NCBI GenBank assembly: GCA_044433415.1
Contig: JAWXTP010000093.1
Coordinates: 1-11,820, forward strand
Direction: 5' to 3'
Length of the DNA stretch: 11,820 nt
Source of the DNA: JAWXTP01 sp044433415
Lineage (GTDB): Bacteria; Bacteroidota; Bacteroidia; Bacteroidales; Rikenellaceae
In this document: in pieces, positions 6,901 to 11,820 of the stretch
Layout: each line of letters starts with the position of its first letter
Numbering within the stretch: position 1 is the stretch's first letter
Translations under genes and position numbers: made by a program
Notes under the pieces: generated by a model
The model's input: only the letters and a program-made list of their open reading frames with translations
Databases searched by the model: none
What the model was told of the DNA's origin: nothing

Positions 6901-7192
6901 TGATGGAAATGAGTCTAAACAACCTAACCAATATAGTCTGGAGAGAGGTGACCATCAACGTAGAATTGATTTAGGACTTACACAAACGCATATAAATGAT
7001 ATAAATCCACGCGACTTTGTTGAGGTGTGTATAGATTATAAGATGCAAGGACTTGGAGGAGATAATAGCTGGGGTAGGTTCTCTTATGAGCAATATCAAA
7101 TTCCATCAACTAAAGATTACTCTTTCAATTTTACTCTAATACCAATTAGGAATTTTGATGAAATAGATTCAAAATACCCAATTATATACTAA
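3980..7192 (+). CDS. lacZ: Secreted LacZ-type GH2 beta-galactosidase
   Basis: From the ATG at 3980 this is a 1070-residue glycoside hydrolase family 2 enzyme with a signal peptide (MRKILIIIILSILNLTNFAQ), so it should work in the periplasm or outside. Order: sugar-binding jelly roll (about 55-228), Ig-like domain (230-340), TIM barrel (345-635), second Ig-like/DUF4981-type domain (640-725), and Bgal small-chain domain (730-1065). Catalytic acid/base is Glu478 (WSLGNEAGNG) and nucleophile Glu541 (ACEYAHAMGNS). Glu429 and His431 (NVESHGM), with Glu478, match the E. coli LacZ magnesium site. His404 (TSHYP) and the GVNYHEHN motif (366-373) are also present. It hydrolyses terminal beta-galactosides. 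The open frame extends upstream to an ATG at 3923, but those 19 residues precede the signal peptide and are not expected to be translated. No SusC/SusD or other glycan genes lie alongside, and it looks monocistronic. Exact substrate (lactose, galactan or host glycan) cannot be told. Confidence 0.95.
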   Translation: MRKILIIIILSILNLTNFAQALPEWQNEKVVDVNKYPARTVFMSYTSRDEAVANDYTTSRYYIPLNGMWKFLYDDDHRNIPVSAAVEPNVDFSYWDDIEVPTNWEVQGYGTPIYVNATYEFSMKNPTPPLLPEAVPLGVYKKNVEIPFSHFDRDIFLHLGGVKGGMYVYINGKQVGYSEDSKTPAEFRINPYIVDGLNNITLVVYRWSTGSYLECQDMFRLAGVERDAYIYSQPKTHINDFNIASTLYNNNKHGKLDIEIELSNSYNVDEDVMVQYEIIDGDGEIVAYYTKDTTLRANAKDTIFFNNVVPNVKAWSAEKPNQYTLIFRLKHGGRFIEYIPFKIGFKNTEIRGNQFFVNGQPVLIKGVNYHEHNDTSGHYVDEATLRADLELMKQNNINAIRTSHYPQQRLFYELCSEYGFYVCNEANVESHGMGYSLKKGGTLANNPNWLEAHMERTVNLYKRGRNYACVTFWSLGNEAGNGINFYETYLYLKGVDSLRPVQYERAVLEWNTDIFCPMYPSAKSLREWGESESDRPYIACEYAHAMGNSTGNFKDYWDEIYRYPNLQGGFIWDWVDQGIWVETEEGDFWAYGGDFGDAYTPSDGNFCCNGLVLPDRTPQPGIYEVKKVYQNVHFSAVDLSKGIVNIKNGFFFTNIDEYKVDYYVKENGKTLKSGTLNLSLEPGESKDVKIPVSSLGKKLGAEYFIDFKVRTKEKTDLVPAGHIIASDQFQLPISPLKQDFKPVGTVRVIEDSEGVIVSSNIVDFVFDKATGTFLTYNVSGEEYIANDFGLRPLFWRAPTDNDFGNRSSERLVEWKKASQQMDVSSVIVEDKSSYAVINVIYDLPYGAKFNVKYKVYASGELNVNCDFKAAYTGSPELPRLGMRMRVDKSMLYTQYLGRGPHDNYIDRKLSADIDEYSTNIVSMAHDFVRPQETGHRTDVRYMALGKTRLGSRGLLITATEPFEFNALRNSIEDYDGNESKQPNQYSLERGDHQRRIDLGLTQTHINDINPRDFVEVCIDYKMQGLGGDNSWGRFSYEQYQIPSTKDYSFNFTLIPIRNFDEIDSKYPIIY

Positions 7193-7198
7193 TCATAG

Positions 7199-7243
7199 AT
7201 GGTTTTATATTCTTTGACTCTTGAGAATATAAAACCATTTCTT
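7199..7243 (+). terminator. Intrinsic terminator after the beta-galactosidase gene
   Basis: A perfect 15-bp stem, arms 7199-7213 (atggttttatattct) and 7224-7238, with a 10-nt loop, begins 6 nt after the stop codon and is followed by ttctt. The AT-rich stem is partly compensated by its length. It separates lacZ from the nhaC cluster. Confidence 0.75.
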
Positions 7244-7312
7244 AGGAATTTAACATAATTTATTGGTGTTTAATAAGTTAGTTTAAATATTTAATAATAA
7301 ATACTTTATAAC

Positions 7313-8818
7313 GTGGAAAATCGATCCGTAAAACAACCAAATTTATTTGAAGCCCTTCTTCCCATAATTATATTAATGGTATCTATATCATTAAATGTAG
7401 CATGGATAGGAGATGATACACTTTCAGGTGCCAATCAATTGTCTCTACTTATAGCAAGTGGTATAGCTGTAGTTATAGCTGTAAAAAACGGGCATAAGTG
7501 GGACGAGATAATGGAGAGCATAACAAAAAGTATAACTTCTGCTCTTTCAGCAATTACCATTTTGTTTATCATAGGTATGCTTTCGGGAGCTTGGATGGCA
7601 GGAGGTATAGTGCCAACGATGATATATTATGGTTTAGAGATACTGCATCCTTCATTCTTTCTACCAGCTGTAGTAGTGATATGTTCTATCATTTCTGTTG
7701 CAGTGGGTAGTTCATGGAGCACAGTAGCAACCATAGGTATAGCTCTTTTAGGTATAGGTAAGGCCTTAGGTTTTGATGAAGCTATTATTGCAGGAGCTAT
7801 TATTTCGGGTGCTTACTTTGGTGATAAAATTTCACCTCTTTCTGATACAACCAACCTTGCAGCAGCTGTAGCTCAGACTCCTATTTTTACTCACATTAGA
7901 TACATGTTGTATACTACAATTCCATCTATTACAATAACAATATTGATTTTTATAGGTATTACAATTTGGGGGGATAACTTAAGTAGTGAAGTCAACGTTT
8001 CGGAAATGCAGAATATAATCTCTGAAACCTATAAGGTGTCACCTTGGTTTTTGATTGTTCCTTTGCTTACGTTTGTAATGATAGTCAAAAAAATGCCTGC
8101 AATACCAGTACTTTTTATAGGTAGCATCATGGGTATTGTTTGTGTAATATTTTTTCAGCAGGATTTTATAAGACACATCGCAGGAACAGAAATTCTAGAT
8201 TTTAAAGTGATGTTTACAAATTGTAGTAGAATTCTTTATACAAGTACTGATGTCACAACAGGTAATGAAGCGGTAGATAGCTTATTCTCTACGGGAGGTA
8301 TGGCAGGAATGTTAAATACAGTATGGTTGATAATTACAGCTATGGTTTTGGGTGGAGTGTTAGAAGCTAACAATGCTTTAAATAAGATTATGTACTTGAT
8401 TAAACAACGTGTTTCTAAAACTTTTGGTATCGTTGGAGCAACAACAGGAACAGCTATTTTCTTTAACCTAACTACAGGTGACCAGTATATATCTATAGTT
8501 GTCCCTAGTCGTATGTTTACAAACTTATTTAAGAAGGCAGACCTACGTCCAGAGGTATTAAGTCGTACTATTGAAGACTCAGCAACCGTGACTTCTGTAT
8601 TAATACCTTGGAATACTTGTGGTGCTACACAGGCATCGGTTCTAGGGGTGTCAACTTGGATTTATGCACCATTTGCATTTTTCTGTTATATAAGCCCTAT
8701 AATGACTTTGATTTTTGCCGCTTTAAATTATAAGATTAGAAAAATATCTGAGTTTGAGGAGTTAGAAACAGATGAAACTGTAGGAGTGGTAGAAGTAGAA
8801 GATGCAATGAAAGAATAA
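7313..8818 (+). CDS. nhaC: Na+/H+ antiporter, NhaC family
   Basis: A 501-residue, highly hydrophobic inner-membrane protein with about a dozen membrane segments. It has the NhaC signature GDKISPLSDTTN at residues 170-181, the serine/threonine-rich SSWSTVATIGIALLGIG before it, TGDQYISIVVPSRMF in the second half, and EDSATVTSVLIPWNTCGA from Glu421 on. These conserved polar and acidic residues in membrane segments mark the ion pathway of the family. It exchanges external protons for internal sodium and so serves pH and salt homeostasis; some NhaC relatives exchange organic acids such as malate/lactate instead, so substrate is inferred. It starts with GTG (gtg gaa aat); the next ATG, at 7376, would cut into the first membrane segment. 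The upstream promoter is unclear; a poor match (TACTTTAT at 7302) would place the start of transcription at the start codon. The stop overlaps the next gene by one base (TAATG). Confidence 0.9.
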   Translation: MENRSVKQPNLFEALLPIIILMVSISLNVAWIGDDTLSGANQLSLLIASGIAVVIAVKNGHKWDEIMESITKSITSALSAITILFIIGMLSGAWMAGGIVPTMIYYGLEILHPSFFLPAVVVICSIISVAVGSSWSTVATIGIALLGIGKALGFDEAIIAGAIISGAYFGDKISPLSDTTNLAAAVAQTPIFTHIRYMLYTTIPSITITILIFIGITIWGDNLSSEVNVSEMQNIISETYKVSPWFLIVPLLTFVMIVKKMPAIPVLFIGSIMGIVCVIFFQQDFIRHIAGTEILDFKVMFTNCSRILYTSTDVTTGNEAVDSLFSTGGMAGMLNTVWLIITAMVLGGVLEANNALNKIMYLIKQRVSKTFGIVGATTGTAIFFNLTTGDQYISIVVPSRMFTNLFKKADLRPEVLSRTIEDSATVTSVLIPWNTCGATQASVLGVSTWIYAPFAFFCYISPIMTLIFAALNYKIRKISEFEELETDETVGVVEVEDAMKE

Positions 8819-9603
8819 TGGATATAAGGTTAGCAATTGTTGGGTCAGGAAGAGTTGCTGAGGTGCTTTTAAGTCAATTTAGCAAAAAAATCCCTTCTTC
8901 AAACATAGTTATCATTGCTAGGAATGTAGAAAAAGCACGTTGTCTAGTAGAAAAATATGGTGTTAGCTGCTATAGCTTAGATGATAGCATAGATGAAGTT
9001 TTTGATTTTGTAATAATATCAATTAAAGATAAATTTATTGCTGAAATTAGCGAAAAAGTATATACCTTTGCAAAAGGTGCTGTTGTGTGTCATACTTCAG
9101 GGTGTGTGCATATAGACGAAATAAGCGATTGTATTACTAATAAGGGGGTATTTTATCCTTTACAAAGCATTACAGATTCTGTAAATTTAGATTTTAGTGA
9201 AGTTCCTATTTTTGTAGAAGCACACAATGATGAGAATGTTAATAAGTTATTGGAACTAGCTAGTTTGGTTTCTAATAATGTATCTTGTGTAAGTTCTGAA
9301 ACGAGGGAGAAGTTACATTTATGTGCTGTTTTTGCTAATAATTTTACTAATCATATTTTTACATTGGTAAATGAAATTGTAGAAAGAGAGGGAGTGGATG
9401 CCGCTGTGTTACAGCCTCTTATTAAAGCGACGTTCGATAGGATTATGAGCTCAAACCCTAAAGAAATCCAAACAGGACCAGCGCGACGAGCTGATATGAC
9501 AACTATTAACAGACATCTAGAACTCTTGGGTGATGATAACACAAAAGAGGTTTATAAAACTATAACAAATTCAATTTTAAACACATATAAAGATGAACTT
9601 TAA
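8818..9603 (+). CDS. Rossmann-fold / DUF2520 protein
   Basis: A 261-residue cytoplasmic protein. The N-terminal half is a Rossmann fold with a dinucleotide-binding loop GSGRVA (residues 9-14), like the pyrroline-5-carboxylate reductase/F420-dependent reductase group. The C-terminal half is DUF2520, recognisable by YPLQSIT (near 117), HLCAVFANNFTNHIF (near 165-180) and QTGPARRAD (near 217-225). Database entries call such proteins Rossmann-like/DUF2520 or NADP oxidoreductase; the substrate is not known. The helical C-terminal half has the layout of the dimerisation and substrate-binding part of 6-phosphogluconate dehydrogenase-like enzymes. It is translationally coupled at both ends: its ATG overlaps the nhaC stop, and its last 11 nt overlap the kdsC start. 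The pairing with a KdsC-like phosphatase is common in Bacteroidota, which hints at a shared role in envelope or carbohydrate metabolism, though this is inference. Confidence 0.9.
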   Translation: MDIRLAIVGSGRVAEVLLSQFSKKIPSSNIVIIARNVEKARCLVEKYGVSCYSLDDSIDEVFDFVIISIKDKFIAEISEKVYTFAKGAVVCHTSGCVHIDEISDCITNKGVFYPLQSITDSVNLDFSEVPIFVEAHNDENVNKLLELASLVSNNVSCVSSETREKLHLCAVFANNFTNHIFTLVNEIVEREGVDAAVLQPLIKATFDRIMSSNPKEIQTGPARRADMTTINRHLELLGDDNTKEVYKTITNSILNTYKDEL

Positions 9604-10117
9604 AGAACAATTAGCTTATGTAAAAGCATTTGTATTTGATTGTGACGGGGTATTTACTGACGGCTCTATAATAGCCATGCCTGACGGAGAGGGAGTACGT
9701 ACATTTAATGCAAAAGATGGTCTAGGCGTTACTCTAGCAATAAAAAGAGGTTATCCTGTATGTATAATATCGGGAGGTATTGGAGCTTCTGTTCAAAAAC
9801 GATTTGAGCACCTTAAGGTTAAGGATGTATATCTTAACTGCAAAGATAAAATGGCTACTATACAAGAATTTGCCGCTAATTACAATTTAGAACTAAGTGA
9901 TATTTTGTATATGGGTGATGATATTCCTGATGTTGGCGTTATGAGAAACGTAGGGGTTGCTTGTGCACCTTATGATGCTGTGTCTGAGGTAAGGCATGTT
10001 GCTCATTATGTTTCAGCTATGAAAGGTGGAGAAGGCTGTGTAAGAGATGTTATAGAACAGGTACTGAAAGCGCAAGAAAGATGGACTCTTATTTCAACAG
10101 AAGTGTTTTCTAGATAG
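9593..10117 (+). CDS. kdsC: KdsC-like HAD phosphatase (Kdo-8-phosphate phosphatase)
   Basis: A 174-residue, cap-less HAD phosphatase of usual KdsC length. All HAD motifs are present: DCDGVFTDG with nucleophile Asp16 and Asp18, motif II Ser60 in IISGG, Lys86 in NCKDKMATI, and MGDDIPD with Asp109, Asp110 and Asp113. ERHVAH-like and GGEGCVRDVIE segments near the C-terminus match KdsC proteins, which act as tetramers. It should remove phosphate from 3-deoxy-D-manno-octulosonate 8-phosphate to give Kdo for the LPS inner core. No kdsA, kdsB or kdsD lies nearby, so related activity on another sugar-acid phosphate (for example a nonulosonate or KDN 9-phosphate) cannot be excluded. The ATG lies 11 nt inside the preceding gene, indicating coupled translation. 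Confidence 0.87.
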   Translation: MNFKEQLAYVKAFVFDCDGVFTDGSIIAMPDGEGVRTFNAKDGLGVTLAIKRGYPVCIISGGIGASVQKRFEHLKVKDVYLNCKDKMATIQEFAANYNLELSDILYMGDDIPDVGVMRNVGVACAPYDAVSEVRHVAHYVSAMKGGEGCVRDVIEQVLKAQERWTLISTEVFSR

Positions 10118-10164
10118 GGGGACTTCCAGAATTATTATAAATAAAACCAATAAAATAAAAATAA

Positions 10165-11532
10165 ATGACACTGATTAAATCTATCTCTGGTTTCAGAGGA
10201 ACAATTGGAGGTGAAGTATTTAATAACCTTACTCCTCTTGATTTAGTAAAATTTGCTTCAGCTTATGCTGAATGGTTAAAGTCTACTGTTACAGGTAAAA
10301 AAATAACTGTAGTATTAGGTAGAGATGCTCGTATTTCGGGTGAAATGGTAAGCCATATTGTAGAAGGTACTCTTATGGGTTGCGGTATTAATGTTATTAA
10401 CATAGGCCTAGCTTCTACACCAACTACTGAGGTAGCAGTAACAGGCTTAAAAGCTGACGGCGGTATTATCTTAACTGCTTCTCACAATCCAAAACAATGG
10501 AATGCCTTAAAATTATTAAATTCTAAAGGTGAATTTATCAATGCTGAAGAAGGCGGTAAAATTCTTGCTATTGCTGAGAATGATAGCTACTCTTACAGTG
10601 ATGTTGACTCTTTAGGTACTTCTACAGCTTCATCTTATGATGCAGAACATATTGAGCAAGTATTAGCACTTGACTTAGTAGATGTTGAAGCTATCAAAGC
10701 AGCAAAATTAAAAGTTGTTGTTGATGCTGTTAACTCTGTAGGTGGAACAATCATTCCTGAGTTATTAGAAAAATTAGGAGTTGAAGTTATTAAATTAAAC
10801 TGTGTTCCTGATGGTCACTTTGCTCATAATCCAGAGCCTTTAAAAGAAAACTTAACAGATATTTCTAAATTAGTTGTTGAGGAGAAAGCTGACATGGGTA
10901 TAGTTGTTGATCCAGATGTTGACCGTTTAGCGTTTATCTGTGAAAATGGTGAGATGTTTGGTGAAGAGTATACTTTGGTGGCTTGTGCTGACTATGTTTT
11001 AAGCAAAACTCCAGGAAGTACAGTTTCTAACCTTAGCTCATCACGTGCATTAAGTGATATTTCTGCTAAATATGGTTGTGAATATTCAGCTAGTGCAGTA
11101 GGTGAAGTTAACGTTGTTACTTTAATGAAAGATGCTAAAGCTATCCTAGGTGGTGAAGGTAATGGAGGTATTATTTACCCAGAAAGTCACTATGGTCGTG
11201 ATGCTCTAGTAGGTATAGGTTTATTCCTTACTCACTATGCAAATTGTGGTAAAGCAATTTCTGAACTTCGTGCTGAGTTACCTGAGTACTATATCTCAAA
11301 AAATAAAGTACAATTAACTCCTGATGTAGATGTTGATGCTATTCTAGCAAAAATTAAAGAAACATTCTCTTCTGAGCGTGTTAACGATATTGATGGTGTG
11401 AAAATTGACTTTGAAGAAGGTTGGGTACACTTACGTAAGTCAAACACTGAACCTATTATTAGAATCTATAGTGAAAGCTCTACAGAGCAGAAGGCCAATG
11501 ACCTAGCTCAGCTCGTAATAGCTGCTATGTAG
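10165..11532 (+). CDS. glmM: Phosphoglucosamine mutase
   Basis: A 455-residue alpha-D-phosphohexomutase with four domains in full. The phosphorylated serine is Ser106 in TASHNPKQWNALK (104-116); the metal loop is DPDVDR (249-254, Asp249/251/253); the sugar-specificity loop is GGEGNGG (329-335); and the phosphate-binding loop is RKSNTEP (424-430). The N-terminus MTLIKSISGFRGTIGG is typical of Bacteroidota proteins annotated as GlmM, which convert glucosamine-6-phosphate to glucosamine-1-phosphate for UDP-GlcNAc, hence peptidoglycan and LPS. Phosphomannomutase or phosphoglucomutase activity is the main alternative, since the family is hard to split by motif. It starts 47 nt after kdsC, following a very A-rich leader (aataaaataaaaataa) that suggests strong translation. 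Codon choice also looks more uniform (gct, gtt, tct, ggt) than in its neighbours, fitting high expression. No promoter match was seen in the gap, so it is probably read through from upstream. Confidence 0.92.
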   Translation: MTLIKSISGFRGTIGGEVFNNLTPLDLVKFASAYAEWLKSTVTGKKITVVLGRDARISGEMVSHIVEGTLMGCGINVINIGLASTPTTEVAVTGLKADGGIILTASHNPKQWNALKLLNSKGEFINAEEGGKILAIAENDSYSYSDVDSLGTSTASSYDAEHIEQVLALDLVDVEAIKAAKLKVVVDAVNSVGGTIIPELLEKLGVEVIKLNCVPDGHFAHNPEPLKENLTDISKLVVEEKADMGIVVDPDVDRLAFICENGEMFGEEYTLVACADYVLSKTPGSTVSNLSSSRALSDISAKYGCEYSASAVGEVNVVTLMKDAKAILGGEGNGGIIYPESHYGRDALVGIGLFLTHYANCGKAISELRAELPEYYISKNKVQLTPDVDVDAILAKIKETFSSERVNDIDGVKIDFEEGWVHLRKSNTEPIIRIYSESSTEQKANDLAQLVIAAM

Positions 11533-11671
11533 CATTGTTGTTGTTGAGAAACTGCGGGAAGGCTTTTCCCAATAGCGGCTCATCTTTGCGACCTTTCTGT
11601 GTATTTCAATGCTCACAACCCCCGAGGTTGCTCCGCTTAATTTTCCGAAAAACGCAAAAAATCAAGGGAGG
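11533..11671. other. GC-rich noncoding patch after glmM
   Basis: The stretch 11551-11640 is 51% GC by count, well above the AT-rich surroundings. It contains two short hairpins, gggaa/ttccc (11556-11570) and caacc/ggttg (11616-11630); neither has a T-run, so neither is a convincing glmM terminator. On the minus strand one frame is open for about 50 codons (roughly 11661 to 11508) without a convincing start, reading for example SIEIHRKVAKMSRYWEKPS. The composition shift suggests a dispersed repeat or remnant of transferred DNA rather than a local gene. Confidence 0.4.
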
Positions 11672-11819
11672 CTCTAATAGCTAGGCTTTAACGATTTCTA
11701 ATTTTAAAGCCTTAGGTTTTGATTTTATAAAATAAGCCATAGCGGTTCCTATGGCGCATTTTATAAAATTAAAAGATGAGGCTTTAAAATTTGAAAGCGT
11801 TAAAGCATAGCTGTTAGAG
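11672..11819. repeat. 148-bp near-palindrome (long inverted repeat)
   Basis: Left arm 11672-11741 and right arm 11750-11819 are each 70 nt, align without gaps and match at 60 of 70 positions; the loop is gcggttcc. At least three mismatches would be G-U pairs in RNA. Each arm has its own smaller palindromes: aggctttaa/ttaaagcct in the left (11683-11691 with 11704-11712), gctttaa/ttaaagc in the right (11781-11787 with 11800-11806), and ATTTTATAAAAT in both (11722-11733, 11758-11769). DNA of this form could extrude a cruciform. It may be a MITE, a REP/BIME-like element, an IS end or a large terminator. The window stops one base past the right arm, so its true end is unseen. Confidence 0.8.
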
Positions 11820-11820
11820 A

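Noticed and set aside
3980..7192. Polysaccharide utilisation locus
   Set aside because: No SusC/SusD pair, other glycosidase, or hybrid two-component or ECF sigma/anti-sigma gene occurs around the beta-galactosidase in this window.
7498..7710. Plus-strand open frame of 70 codons
   Set aside because: Shadow within nhaC, Cys/Phe/His-rich and unlike a real protein.
9351..9542. Minus-strand open frame of 63 codons
   Set aside because: Antisense to the conserved DUF2520 region; no supporting signals.
11672..11819. Integron attC site
   Set aside because: The arms hold CTTTAAC (11686-11692) and GTTAAAG (11799-11805), close to RYYYAAC/GTTRRRY but failing the outermost position. No integrase, cassette array or clear extrahelical-base pattern is visible.
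1..11820. tRNA, rRNA, CRISPR array or complete insertion sequence
   Set aside because: No cloverleaf, rRNA segment, regularly spaced repeats or transposase was recognised on either strand by reading.

Overview
The window looks like chromosome from a low-GC member of the Bacteroidota, most likely order Bacteroidales. Five things point there. (1) An NVEALA-type small exported peptide sits beside a BF3164/TolB-like lipoprotein, a pairing typical of that order. (2) Promoters fit the Bacteroidota form TTTG-N19..21-TAnnTTTG. (3) Starts follow A-rich leaders with no Shine-Dalgarno sequence. (4) A DUF2520 Rossmann protein overlaps a KdsC-like HAD phosphatase, a common Bacteroidota arrangement. (5) The GlmM begins with the MTLIKSISG-type N-terminus usual in the group. 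I cannot name a genus.

Layout. 1-1611: plus-strand pair of a 78-residue NVEALA peptide and a 348-residue predicted beta-propeller lipoprotein, function unknown. 1612-1975: convergent intergenic region with a perfect 20-bp inverted repeat (probable terminator) and a possible gene fragment on the minus strand. 1976-3847: a divergent pair, an exported metallo-beta-lactamase-fold/SnoaL-like two-domain protein (minus) and an HxlR-family regulator (plus), separated by a 246-bp region full of AGTA/TACT half-sites lying on both predicted promoters. 3980-7192: a secreted LacZ-type GH2 beta-galactosidase transcribed alone and closed by a 15-bp-stem hairpin. 7313-11532: a compact plus-strand cluster, nhaC antiporter, DUF2520 Rossmann protein, kdsC-like phosphatase (these three overlap by 1 and 11 nt), then glmM after 47 nt. 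11533-11820: noncoding end, first a patch of about 51% GC, then a 148-bp near-palindrome (60 of 70 arm positions matching, 8-nt loop) that reaches the window edge.

How the parts work together. KdsC and GlmM both feed cell-envelope synthesis (Kdo for lipid A/LPS; glucosamine-1-phosphate for UDP-GlcNAc). They share a transcript, or at least a neighbourhood, with a sodium/proton antiporter. The MBL-fold/SnoaL protein and the HxlR regulator look like a self-contained inducible stress or detoxification module. The beta-galactosidase has no SusC/SusD partner in the window. The best candidates for undescribed biology are the NVEALA peptide/lipoprotein pair, the MBL-SnoaL/HxlR module with its unusual active site, and the long terminal palindrome.
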